A stretch of 64,000 nucleotides of DNA from Streptomyces sp. NBC_00443 (GTDB lineage Bacteria > Actinomycetota > Actinomycetes > Streptomycetales > Streptomycetaceae): NCBI RefSeq assembly GCF_036014175.1, contig NZ_CP107917.1:2356001-2420000 (forward strand), given 5' to 3'. Position numbers and translations under genes: made by a program. This document shows, piece by piece, positions 45,957-54,811 of this stretch; position 1 is the first letter of the stretch; each line of letters starts with the position of its first letter. The notes beneath the pieces are model-generated. The model ran no database searches and was not told where the DNA came from. It saw only the letters and a list, made by a program, of their open reading frames with translations.

Positions 45957-47164
45957 ATGCGTTCCACACATATGTCCGCAGCTCCACGCAGAGGACGGCG
46001 CTCCGGCCTGGCCGCCACCGGCCTCGTTGCCGTCCTGGCGCTCACCGCGACCGCCTGTGACGGCTCGGCGGAGAGCGCGGCGAGCGACAAGGCCGACGCT
46101 GCCGCGTCCCGGGCCGCCGGCCTCGGCGAGGACAAGATCCAGATCCCGGCCGACATCGCGGACAAGCTCGAGAAGCACGGCATCGATGTCGACAAGTGGA
46201 CCAGGGGCGGCTGGAAGGACTGGGACAAGGACAAGTGGCTCAGCGAAGCCAAGGACTTCGTCAACCCGGTGATCGAGGGCCTCTGGAAGCCTGAGCGGAT
46301 GCAGTCCGCGAAGGAGGCCAACAAGACGGTCACCACGCAGGACGCCTCGGCCGACCAGGGCGTGAGCGACCCGGAGCCTGCGCCCGTCCAGGCCACGGCC
46401 GAGAAGACGCCGTACCACGACAACGCGGCCCCCGTCGGCAAGGTCTTCTTCGACCCCCCGACGGCCCTGCCGTCTGCTCCGGCACGGTCGTCAAGGACGT
46501 CAACCACCCCGGCAAGTCCAACCTGGTCTGGACGGCCGGTCACTGTGTGCACGCCGGTGGCAAGGGCGGCTGGTACCGCAACATCGTCTTCGTCCCGTCC
46601 TACAACGACCTCGGCAAGTCCGAGGCGCAGCTCGGCAACGCCACGCCTGCTGAGGTCGCCCCGTACGGCAACTGGTGGGCCGACTGGGTCTCGACCTCGA
46701 ACGACTGGATCCAGGGCGGCTCGGAGACGGGCGGGGCGGGTGCCGCGTACGACTACTCCGTGCTGCATGTGAAGCCGGAGCAGGGCTCCAAGTCGCTCGA
46801 GGAGACGGTCGGCGCCGCACTCGACGTGGACTTCTCGGCCCCGGCGGCGACCGAGGCCGGGACGATGGGCGGCTGGGGCTACCCGGCGGCGCCTCCGTAC
46901 AACGGCCTGCAGATGTTCAAGTGCCTCGACCAGCCCGGCCGGTTCTCGCTCAGTCCGGCCCTGCCGACGATGTACCGCATCGGCTGCACCATGACCGGCG
47001 GTTCGTCGGGCGGCGGCTGGATCCGTGTCGTGAACGGCGAGACCAAGCTGGTCTCGAACACCTCGATCGGCCCTGAGGACAACACCTGGCTCGCGGGCCC
47101 GCAGCTGGGCGCCGGCGCCGAGGCGGTGTACCAGCACATGAGCAGGACGTACGGCGGTCGGTGA
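45957..47164 (+). pseudogene. lipoprotein serine protease, copy 2, frameshifted
   Basis: Tandem paralogue of the preceding gene, with the same architecture: signal and lipobox-like TATAC, IPADIADKLEKHGIDVDKWT module and FVNPVIEGLWKPERM. The frame breaks after VGKVFFDPPT. The next frame continues VCSGTVVKDVNHPGKSN, WTAGHCVHAGGKGGWYRN, YDYSVLHVK and TGGSSGGGWI to 47164. One extra G at GG 46463-46464, or C in the adjoining CCC, gives a full 402-residue protein. Likely functional in reality if this is a sequencing slip. The pair probably arose by duplication. Confidence 0.85.
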
Positions 47165-47185
47165 CGCGCAGGTAAGGGCACGACT

Positions 47186-47219
47186 AAGGCCCGCTCCCCT
47201 GCCACAGGGGGCGGGCCTT
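47186..47219 (+). terminator. hairpin terminator after protease copy 2
   Basis: AAGGCCCGC pairs with GCGGGCCTT, followed by a CCCCTG/CAGGGG inner stem with one bulged base and a short loop. It lies 21 bases past the stop. Confidence 0.8.
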
Positions 47220-47236
47220 CGGCATTGCCATGGCAG

Positions 47237-47265
47237 CCTGAGCCGCTGTGGATCAGCGGCTCAGG
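47237..47265 (-). terminator. hairpin terminator downstream of hflX
   Basis: A perfect 12-bp stem CCTGAGCCGCTG with a 5-base loop, 18 bases past the hflX stop on the minus strand. With the hairpin at 47186 it forms a back-to-back pair between convergent units. Confidence 0.82.
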
Positions 47266-47283
47266 CGGTCGGCTTACGACGGC

Positions 47284-48777
47284 TCAGGCGGTCGGCGCCG
47301 GAACGTACGGCGCGAGATCCGCCGCCAGCTCCTCGTGCACCCGCGCCTTGAGCAGCGTGCCCTCCGGGGTGTGCTCCTCGGAGATCACCTCGCCCTCGGT
47401 GTGGGCGCGGGCGACCAGCTTGCCGTGCGTGTACGGCACGAGTGCCTCGATCTCGACGGACGGGCGGGGCAGCTCGTTGTCGATCAGCGCGAGCAGCTCG
47501 TCGATGCCCTGGCCAGTGCGGGCCGAGACCGCAATCGAACGCGTCTCGATCCGCAGCAGCCGCTGCAGCGTCAGTGGGTCGGCCGCGTCCGCCTTGTTGA
47601 TCACGACGATCTCCGGTACGTCGGTGGCGCCGACGTCCCTGATCACCTCGCGCACGGCGGCCAGCTGCTCCTCCGGGTTCGGGTGCGAACCGTCCACCAC
47701 GTGCAGGATCAGGTCGGAAGCGCCGACCTCCTCCATCGTGGAGCGGAACGCCTCGACCAGGTGGTGCGGCAGGTGTCGTACGAAGCCGACGGTGTCGGCC
47801 AGCGTGTAGAGCCGTCCGCCCGGGGTCTCGGCCCGGCGCACGGTCGGGTCAAGGGTCGCGAACAGGGCGTTCTCGACCAGCACGCCCGCGCCCGTGAGGC
47901 GGTTGAGCAGCGAGGACTTGCCCGCGTTGGTGTAGCCCGCGATGGCGACCGACGGCACCTTGTTGCGCCGGCGTACCTGGCGCTGGATCTCGCGGCCGGT
48001 CTTCATCTCCGCGATCTCACGGCGCATCTTCGCCATCTTCTCGCGGATCCGTCGCCGGTCCGTCTCGATCTTGGTCTCACCGGGACCACGGGTGGCGAGC
48101 CCGCCGCCCTTCCCGCCGCCCATCTGCCGGGACAGCGACTGACCCCAGCCGCGCAGCCTCGGCAGCATGTACTGCATCTGCGCGAGCGCGACCTGCGCCT
48201 TGCCCTCTCGGGACTTGGCGTGCTGGGCGAAGATGTCGAGGATCAGGGCCGTACGGTCGATGACCTTGACCTTGACGACGTCCTCGAGGTGGATGAGCTG
48301 GCCGGGGCTGAGCTCACCATCGCAGATGACGGTGTCGGCGCCGGTTTCCAGCACGATGTCCCGCAGCTCCTCGGCCTTGCCGGAGCCGATATAGGTGGCA
48401 GCGTCGGGCTTGTCACGGCGCTGGATCACGCCGTCGAGCACCAGCGCGCCCGCGGTCTCCGCGAGGGCGGCGAGCTCCGCGAGGGAGTTGTCCGCGTCCT
48501 GCGCGGTCCCCGTGGTCCAGACACCGACGAGCACGACCCGCTCCAGGCGGAGCTGGCGGTACTCGACCTCGGTGACGTCCTCGAGCTCGGTGGAGAGGCC
48601 CGCCACACGGCGCAGAGCCGCGCGGTCGGAGCGGTCGAACTGGTCGCCGTCCCGCTCTCCGTCGATCTCGTGGCTCCAGGCGACGTCCTCTTCCATCAGG
48701 GCATCGGCCCGAAGGCCTTCGGGGTGAGTGTGCGCGGCGCGCTGCGTGTCCTGGGAAAAGGAAGAAGAGGAGGTCAT
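47284..48777 (-). CDS. hflX: ribosome-associated GTPase HflX
   Basis: A 497-residue GTPase that splits stalled or stressed ribosomes. The N-terminal HflX domain contains AATYIGSGKAEELRDIV and RTALILDIFAQHAKSREGKA, then GGLATRGPGETKIETDRRRI. The G domain shows GYTNAGKSSLLNRL (G1), DTVGFVRHLPHHLVEAF (G3) and VINKADAADP (G4). The N-terminal 90 residues are acidic and variable. AAGGA stands five bases before the chosen ATG, and upstream readings lack coding character. It stands alone between two hairpins. Confidence 0.95.
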   Translation of the reverse strand: MTSSSSFSQDTQRAAHTHPEGLRADALMEEDVAWSHEIDGERDGDQFDRSDRAALRRVAGLSTELEDVTEVEYRQLRLERVVLVGVWTTGTAQDADNSLAELAALAETAGALVLDGVIQRRDKPDAATYIGSGKAEELRDIVLETGADTVICDGELSPGQLIHLEDVVKVKVIDRTALILDIFAQHAKSREGKAQVALAQMQYMLPRLRGWGQSLSRQMGGGKGGGLATRGPGETKIETDRRRIREKMAKMRREIAEMKTGREIQRQVRRRNKVPSVAIAGYTNAGKSSLLNRLTGAGVLVENALFATLDPTVRRAETPGGRLYTLADTVGFVRHLPHHLVEAFRSTMEEVGASDLILHVVDGSHPNPEEQLAAVREVIRDVGATDVPEIVVINKADAADPLTLQRLLRIETRSIAVSARTGQGIDELLALIDNELPRPSVEIEALVPYTHGKLVARAHTEGEVISEEHTPEGTLLKARVHEELAADLAPYVPAPTA

Positions 48778-48910
48778 TGGGTCCTTACGTCGATGGGAAT
48801 CCGCTTGCGGCGACTGTGGCAGTGACGGTGGCTTCCCGGACCGAGTCCGTGACGCCCCGAATAACTTTCCGTCACTGCTCACAACGCACGAGCGCCTCGG
48901 GAGATTCCCG

Positions 48911-48956
48911 CGTGCCGTGCCGTGCCGACCGGAAAATGGTCGCACGGCACGGCACG
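48911..48956 (-). terminator. hairpin downstream of M1 peptidase gene
   Basis: A 15-bp stem built of repeated CGTGC units (CGTGCCGTGCCGTGC and complement), with a nested GACC/GGTC near the loop. It starts 13 bases after the stop. The loop carries GGAAAAT. Confidence 0.82.
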
Positions 48957-48969
48957 TCTCGTCACCGCC

Positions 48970-50601
48970 TTATTTATCGGCTGCCTTCTTGGGGCCGGCC
49001 TTCTTGGCCGCGTTCCCGGCGCCCGATTTCTTGGCCGCCTTCCCGGAGGCCACCTTCTTGGCCGCCTTCTCGGAGACCGTCTTCTTCGCCGCCTTCTCGG
49101 GGTCCGCGGCCTTCCACTCCGGCTGACCGGGCATCGGCGGGGTCTTCTTGCCGTACAGCCAGGCGTGCATGAAGCCGTCGAGCTGGCGTCCGGAGATGTC
49201 CTCCGCGAGCGCGACGAAGTCCGCGGTCGTGGCGGAGCGGTCCTTGTGGCGCTTCACCCAGGCGCGCTCCAGGCGCTCGAAGTCCGGGGCGCCGATCTCC
49301 TGGCGGAGGGCGTAAAGGACCAGGGCCGCGCCGTCATAGACGTTCGGCCGGAAAATGCCGTTCTTCTTGCCGGCGGCTGCCGCCTTGGGTGCCGCGGGCG
49401 GTCCGCCGGCCGTACGCCAGCGGTCGGACGCGGCGTACGCGGCCTTCATCCGCGCTTCCATCGGCCTGCCCGCCTTCTCGGCCGCGTACAGGGCCTCGTA
49501 CCAGGTGGCGTGCCCTTCGCTGAGCCACAGGTCGGACCAGGTGCGCGGGCTGACGCTGTCGCCGAACCACTGGTGCGCCAGCTCGTGCACCATGATCGAC
49601 TCGATGTACCACTTCGGGTAGGCGGCCTCGGTGAAGAGGTCCCTCTCGAAGAGGGAGAGCGTCTGGGTCTCGAGTTCGAAGCCGGTGGCGGCGTCCGCCA
49701 TGAGCAGGCCGTACGTCTCGAGGGGGTACCGCCCGATCTTGCTCTCCATCCAGGAGATCTGGCCGGGGGTCTTCTTCAGCCACGGTTCGAGCTGTTTGCG
49801 GTCCTTGGTGGGCACGACGTCCCGTAGGGGCAGCCCGTGCGGGCCCGTGCGACGCACCACCGTGGAGCGGCCGATGGAGACCTGGGCGAGCTCGGTGGCC
49901 ATGGGGTGCCGGGTGCGGTACGTCCATGTCGTCGCGTCGGCCGCGCGGTCCACGTCGGTCGGCAGGCCGTTGGCGACAGCGGTGTAGCCCTTGGGCGCGG
50001 TGACCCGGAAGGTGAACATGGCCTTGTCGGACGGGTGGTCGTTGCACGGGAACACGACGTGGGCGGCGTCGGCCTGGTTGGCCATCACAAGGCCGTCCGA
50101 GGTCTGCACCCAGCCGCCGTCCCGGCCCTTTGTGTACACGGGATCGCTGGTGTGCCGCACGGTGATCTGCGTCCAGCTGCCGTCGGACAGCGGCTCCTCG
50201 GGAGTGACGACGAGGTCCTCACCGGCGCTGCGGAACGTCGCCGGCTCCCCGTCGACCTGGACGGACTCGACCTTTCCGTGGGCGAAGTCCAGGTTGACGC
50301 GGTCCAGGTCCTTGGTCGTCCACGCGTCGATCGTGGTGACGGCCTGGAGGGGCTTGTCGTTGGAGCCGGAGTAGCGGAAGGACAGGTCGTACGACGCCAC
50401 GTCGTAGCCGGGGTTGCCCAGGTTCGGGAAGAGGCGGTCGCCGATTCCCAGGGGCGTGACGGGGGCACTGGCGGCGAGGAGACCGAAGGAGGCGGTTGCG
50501 GCGAACAGCGCGAGCGCCTTGCGTCGCCTCGGGGATCCGGGACGGGTGCGAGGAGCGCCAGGGGCTGGTCGCTGAGCCTCGGTGCGGGGGATGAGCAGCA
50601 T
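48970..50601 (-). CDS. exported M1-family metallopeptidase with Lys/Ala tail
   Basis: Aminopeptidase N-like zinc peptidase of 543 residues. A basic N terminus (RRRKALALF) and hydrophobic stretch suggest export. The zinc site is VHELAHQWFGD, with the third ligand Glu in WLSEGHATW 18 residues later. The upstream exopeptidase signature is GAMEN-like but altered to ATGFELETQT. After the catalytic domain, the last 50 residues are KKxxxEKAAKK-type repeats, unusual for an exported peptidase. The ATG start has no clear ribosome-binding site. Confidence 0.9.
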   Translation of the reverse strand: MLLIPRTEAQRPAPGAPRTRPGSPRRRKALALFAATASFGLLAASAPVTPLGIGDRLFPNLGNPGYDVASYDLSFRYSGSNDKPLQAVTTIDAWTTKDLDRVNLDFAHGKVESVQVDGEPATFRSAGEDLVVTPEEPLSDGSWTQITVRHTSDPVYTKGRDGGWVQTSDGLVMANQADAAHVVFPCNDHPSDKAMFTFRVTAPKGYTAVANGLPTDVDRAADATTWTYRTRHPMATELAQVSIGRSTVVRRTGPHGLPLRDVVPTKDRKQLEPWLKKTPGQISWMESKIGRYPLETYGLLMADAATGFELETQTLSLFERDLFTEAAYPKWYIESIMVHELAHQWFGDSVSPRTWSDLWLSEGHATWYEALYAAEKAGRPMEARMKAAYAASDRWRTAGGPPAAPKAAAAGKKNGIFRPNVYDGAALVLYALRQEIGAPDFERLERAWVKRHKDRSATTADFVALAEDISGRQLDGFMHAWLYGKKTPPMPGQPEWKAADPEKAAKKTVSEKAAKKVASGKAAKKSGAGNAAKKAGPKKAADK

Positions 50602-50786
50602 GCACCACGGCTATCAGCGCGCGCGTGCGCGGCGTTGACGACGCGCGACCGGCCCACTCGAACGGGTATGTCAAGTGGGTGCAAGTCTTTGGGGAATTGC
50701 CACGGGAACGGCAGGTGAACGGCTGCCCGAGGGACGACCGGGCGTGAAAGCCGACATCGACCGGCCCCCGGCGCGCCCCGCGCCCC

Positions 50787-52970
50787 TCACGCCCCCTGCG
50801 TCTGCGGTTGCGCCCTCGTCACGTCGTACACGCCCGCCACGTTCCGCATCGCCCGCATGAGCCCCGGCAGCAGCGCCGCGTCCGGCAGTTGGACGGTGTA
50901 CGTGTGGCGTACGCGCTGCTGGGTCGGGGGTTCGACCGTCGCCGAGACGATCTCCGCCCCCTCCATGGCCATGGCTTCGGTGAGGTCCGCCAGGAGGTGG
51001 GGGCGAACGAACGATTCGGCGACCAGCGTGACCCGGCACTCGGTGGTGTCACCCCAGCGCACGTCGACCTCCGCGCGCCCGGCGCTCTTCATACGCGCCA
51101 CCGCGGCGCACTCGATGCGGTGAACCGTCACCACTCCCCCGCGCACGGTGAACCCGGTGACCTCGTCGGGCGGTACGGGCGTGCAGCAACCGGCGAGGCG
51201 TACGGTCGCGCCGGGCCGGTCGACGAGAACGCTGGCGGCTGGTCGCCCGAGTGGCCCCTCGACGGCCAGGCGTACGGCAGGAACGTCCGCGTCGGCCGGC
51301 GGGCTCCCCGATTCCTCGGCCGAGGACCGGAACTGCGTCACAGGCTCCTCGGCGGCGTCACCCTGCTGGGGGTGGGTGGTCAGCCACCGCTGGATGGCGA
51401 TCCGCGCGGCGGGCGTGTGGGCGTGCTCCAGCCACTCCCTGGAGGGCTCCGAGGCCGGATCCTGGCCCATCAGGAGCTGGACGGTGTCGCCGTCCCGCAG
51501 CACCGTACTGAGGGTCGCCAGGCGGCCGTTGACGCGGGCACCGATGCACGCGTGCGCGTCCTCGCCGTACTGGGCGTACGCGGCGTCCACACAGGTCGCG
51601 CCCTCGGGCAGGCCGAGGGCGCCACCATCGGGCCGGTAAACGGTGATCTCACGGTCCTGGGCCAGGTCCTCCCGCAGCGTGGACCAGAAGGTGTCCGGGT
51701 CGGGGGCGGCCTCCTGCCAGTCGAGAAGGCGGGACAGCCAGCCAGGGCGCGTGGGGTCGGCGCGCTCGCCGTCGCTCGACGCGGCCTGCTCCTCCGAAGG
51801 ATGAGCGTAGGGATTGCCGAGCGCCACGACACCGGCCTCGGCGACCTTGTGCATCTGGTGGGTCCGGATGAGGACTTCGGCGACCTGGCCGTCCGCGCGG
51901 GCGACGGCCGTGTGCAGCGACTGGTACAGGTTGAACTTGGGGACGGCGATGAAGTCCTTGAACTCCGAGACGACCGGCGTCATACAGGTGTGCAGCTCAC
52001 CCAGGACGCCGTAACAGTCCGCGTCCTCGCTCACCAGGACCAGCAGCCGCCCGAAGTCGGAGCCGCGCATCCGGCCGCGCTTGCGGGACACCCGGTGCAC
52101 GGAGACGAAATGCCGTGGCCTGATGAGGACTTCTGCCTGGATGCCTGCCTCGCGCAGGACCTTGCGCATCTCGTCGGCCATCTCCGCGAGCGGATCGTCG
52201 GCGCGTGCGACGTTGCCGACGATCAACTCCCGTGTGTGCTTGTACTCCTCGGGGTGCAGGATCGCGAAGACCAGGTCTTCCAGTTCCGTCTTGAGCGCCT
52301 GGACGCCGAGCCGCTCGGCGAGCGGGATGAGGACGTCGCGGGTCACCTTGGCGATGCGGGCCTGTTTCTCGGGGCGCATCACGCCGAGGGTGCGCATGTT
52401 GTGCAGCCGGTCGGCGAGTTTGATCGACATCACACGGACGTCGTTGCCGGTCGCAACGAGCATCTTGCGGAAGGTCTCAGGCTCGGCGGCGGCGCCGTAG
52501 TCGACCTTCTCCAGCTTGGTCACGCCGTCGACGAGGAAGCGGACCTCCGCACCGAACTGCTCGCCTACCTGATCGAGCGTCACGTCGGTGTCCTCGACGG
52601 TGTCGTGGAGCAAGGACGCCGTCAAGGTCGTGGTTTCGGCGCCGAGTTCGGCGAGGATCAGGGTCACGGCGAGCGGGTGCGTGATGTACGGCTCGCCGCT
52701 CTTGCGCATCTGGCCGCGGTGCGAGGACTCCGCCAGTACATAGGCGCGGCGCAGGGGTTCGAGGTCGGCGTCGGAGTGGTGGGCCCGGTGCGCGTCGACG
52801 ACATGGCCGATCGCGTCGGGCAGCCGGCCGCGCGAGGCGGGGCCGAGCAGCGCAGCCCGGCCGAGGCGGCGCAGGTCGATGCGTGCGCGGGCCTTCCTGC
52901 GTGGCACCGCAGGCGTCACAGGGCCTGCTACCGGGCCTGGCGTCGCGGGATTCGTGGCCTCCGCACTCAT
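50787..52970 (-). CDS. rshA: RelA/SpoT homologue RshA
   Basis: A (p)ppGpp-metabolising protein of 727 residues, the second RSH of streptomycetes (rshA in S. coelicolor). The hydrolase domain shows HRGQMRKSGEPYITHPLAVT, the HD pair in SLLHDTVEDTDVT, and NDVRVMSIKLADRLHNMRTL. The synthetase region is partly degenerate: RPRHFVSVHRVSRKRGRM replaces the common RxKxxxSIxxK, while EFKDFIAVPKFNLYQSLHTAV is kept. TGS and C-terminal ACT-like domains follow, with GCCTPVPPDEVTGF between. GGAGGTG precedes the ATG. It may mainly hydrolyse alarmone. Confidence 0.93.
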   Translation of the reverse strand: MSAEATNPATPGPVAGPVTPAVPRRKARARIDLRRLGRAALLGPASRGRLPDAIGHVVDAHRAHHSDADLEPLRRAYVLAESSHRGQMRKSGEPYITHPLAVTLILAELGAETTTLTASLLHDTVEDTDVTLDQVGEQFGAEVRFLVDGVTKLEKVDYGAAAEPETFRKMLVATGNDVRVMSIKLADRLHNMRTLGVMRPEKQARIAKVTRDVLIPLAERLGVQALKTELEDLVFAILHPEEYKHTRELIVGNVARADDPLAEMADEMRKVLREAGIQAEVLIRPRHFVSVHRVSRKRGRMRGSDFGRLLVLVSEDADCYGVLGELHTCMTPVVSEFKDFIAVPKFNLYQSLHTAVARADGQVAEVLIRTHQMHKVAEAGVVALGNPYAHPSEEQAASSDGERADPTRPGWLSRLLDWQEAAPDPDTFWSTLREDLAQDREITVYRPDGGALGLPEGATCVDAAYAQYGEDAHACIGARVNGRLATLSTVLRDGDTVQLLMGQDPASEPSREWLEHAHTPAARIAIQRWLTTHPQQGDAAEEPVTQFRSSAEESGSPPADADVPAVRLAVEGPLGRPAASVLVDRPGATVRLAGCCTPVPPDEVTGFTVRGGVVTVHRIECAAVARMKSAGRAEVDVRWGDTTECRVTLVAESFVRPHLLADLTEAMAMEGAEIVSATVEPPTQQRVRHTYTVQLPDAALLPGLMRAMRNVAGVYDVTRAQPQTQGA

Positions 52971-53269
52971 GGGCACCTCCGGCTGCGTGGACCGGCGAAC
53001 GGGGTGCCCCATGGCGGACACGGCTCAGGGGACGACGACATCTCCCCCGTCCGGGCCGGTGCTTGATGCTACCGAGCCCATCACGTGCGACTGACCGCCT
53101 CTCGCCCAGCGTGAAACGGATCACCCATTCGAGCGAGGGTTTATGGGTTTACGTTTTTGCGCCACACGGCCCGCTGTCGTTCGTGATCTCGAACGCGCCC
53201 GGGATCCCCGCGCCCGTAATCTCGGGCCACGGCTCGCCTGTGCGGCTTTGAGCCGAGTCAGGGAACCGC

Positions 53270-54139
53270 TCAACGAGCGAACGTTTCCAGCCACTCCGCG
53301 TCGATCTCCCCTGTGGCCACGATCACCGCGGGGCCGGTCATCTCGATCTCGCCATCGGGTCGCTCGGTGATCACCAGGGTGCCGCCGGGCACATCGACGG
53401 TGTACGTCACGGGAGCTCCGGTGACCGCCGGGTCGGCCCCGTCCCGCCGCGCGGCGGCCACGGCGACGGCGCACGCGCCCGTGCCGCACGACCGGGTCTC
53501 GCCGGCACCGCGCTCGTGCACACGCAGCGCGACGTGCCGGGGCGCCCGGTCGACGACGAACTCGACGTTCACACCGTCCGGGTACGCCGAGGCCGGGCTG
53601 AACGGCGGCGGGGAGTACAGGTCGCCGGCGTGCGCGAGGTCGTCCACGAAAGCGACCGCGTGCGGGTTGCCCATGTTCACGTGCCGCGCGGGCCAGCTGC
53701 GCTCACCGACGCTGACCGTGACGTCTCCCTCGGGGAGCAGCGCCTGGCCCATGCCGACCGTCACGTCACCGTCCTTGGCGATGTGCACGGCCTTCACACC
53801 TCCGCGGGTGGCGACCGCGAGGTCCCCCTCGGTGACGTGTCCGGCACGCTGGAGGTAGCGCGCGAAGACGCGCACGCCGTTCCCGCACATCTCCGCGATC
53901 GAGCCGTCGCCGTTGCGGTAGTCCATGAACCACTCGGCCTCGGTCGCCATGTCCTTGGCTTCGGGGTGCGCCGCGGACCGCACGACGTGCAGCAGTCCGT
54001 CACCACCGATGCCCGCGCGGCGGTCGCACAGGGCGGCAACGGCGCTCGGGGGCAGGTCGACGGCGTTCTCGGGGTCCGGGACGATCACGAAGTCGTTCTC
54101 GGTGCCGTGGCCCTTGAGGAAGGCGATCCGCGTGCTCAT
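53270..54139 (-). CDS. dapF: diaminopimelate epimerase
   Basis: A 289-residue enzyme that converts LL- to meso-diaminopimelate for lysine and peptidoglycan. (Streptomyces peptidoglycan uses the LL form, so lysine supply is its main role.) The two catalytic cysteines are in SIAEMCGNGVRVFARYL and ETRSCGTGACAVAVAAA. Substrate contacts include GHGTENDFV and HVNMGNPHAVAF. It is full length; ATG start with GAGGA adjoining. The 299-bp gap before rshA shows no gene. Confidence 0.96.
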   Translation of the reverse strand: MSTRIAFLKGHGTENDFVIVPDPENAVDLPPSAVAALCDRRAGIGGDGLLHVVRSAAHPEAKDMATEAEWFMDYRNGDGSIAEMCGNGVRVFARYLQRAGHVTEGDLAVATRGGVKAVHIAKDGDVTVGMGQALLPEGDVTVSVGERSWPARHVNMGNPHAVAFVDDLAHAGDLYSPPPFSPASAYPDGVNVEFVVDRAPRHVALRVHERGAGETRSCGTGACAVAVAAARRDGADPAVTGAPVTYTVDVPGGTLVITERPDGEIEMTGPAVIVATGEIDAEWLETFAR

Positions 54140-54199
54140 TCCTCGATCGTACGGTGCCGCTATGACAGAGCCGAAAAGGGAGCCTGCCCGGCGACCGCG

Positions 54200-54703
54200 T
54201 CAGCGCAGGCGAGCCACTCGCCACACGGCCAGAACGACGATTGCGGCGACGACCAGGGCATACGCGATCACGACCCGCCAGTCCGGTCTGCGCCCTGAGC
54301 CCCGCTGCGGCAGCCCCGGCCAGGTGTAGCCGACGCGGCGTGCGGCCATCATGCCCCAGCCGGCCGCGCAGGAGCAGATCAGGAGCCCCAGCATGGCGAT
54401 CACGGCCCCGCTGTCGCCGAAGTCGAAGGCCAGGGGGAATGCGAACATCAGGGAGCCGACCGCTGCCAGGGACACGATGGGCGCGAGCTGCCAGATACGC
54501 AGTCGGCGCTGCGGGCGCAGCTCGACCTCGACCTCCGGGCCGCCGGCGTACATCTCCTCGGGCTCGGGGCCGTCGTCGGTGACGCCGCCCTCTGGCTCGT
54601 CGTCCAGGTCCGGGCTCAGACGGTCGCCGTCCCGCTCCGGTTCGTCCCGGTCGGCGGTGACGTTCTCGGTGCCTTGTGCGGTGTCGCGAGGGCCGGCCTC
54701 CAT
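54200..54703 (-). CDS. small membrane protein, acidic N terminus
   Basis: A 167-residue protein with no function I can assign. The first 65 residues are acidic and disordered. Three hydrophobic helices follow (LAPIVSLAAVGSLMFAFPLA, AVIAMLGLLICSCAAGWGMM and VVIAYALVVAAIVVLAVW). I prefer the ATG at 54703, because GGGAGGG lies nine bases upstream; a GTG ten codons earlier is possible. It lies between dapF and miaA on the same strand and may be cotranscribed with dapF. Confidence 0.8.
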   Translation of the reverse strand: MEAGPRDTAQGTENVTADRDEPERDGDRLSPDLDDEPEGGVTDDGPEPEEMYAGGPEVEVELRPQRRLRIWQLAPIVSLAAVGSLMFAFPLAFDFGDSGAVIAMLGLLICSCAAGWGMMAARRVGYTWPGLPQRGSGRRPDWRVVIAYALVVAAIVVLAVWRVARLR

Positions 54704-54811
54704 CGCCACGCGCCCTCCCAACTCGGACTCCACTTGGTCGATCGAAGCTCGATGATGGCACGGCGCCGGAGGCCGGGATGACGGCCGGAGCGTCCCGATG
54801 CAATCACGTGA

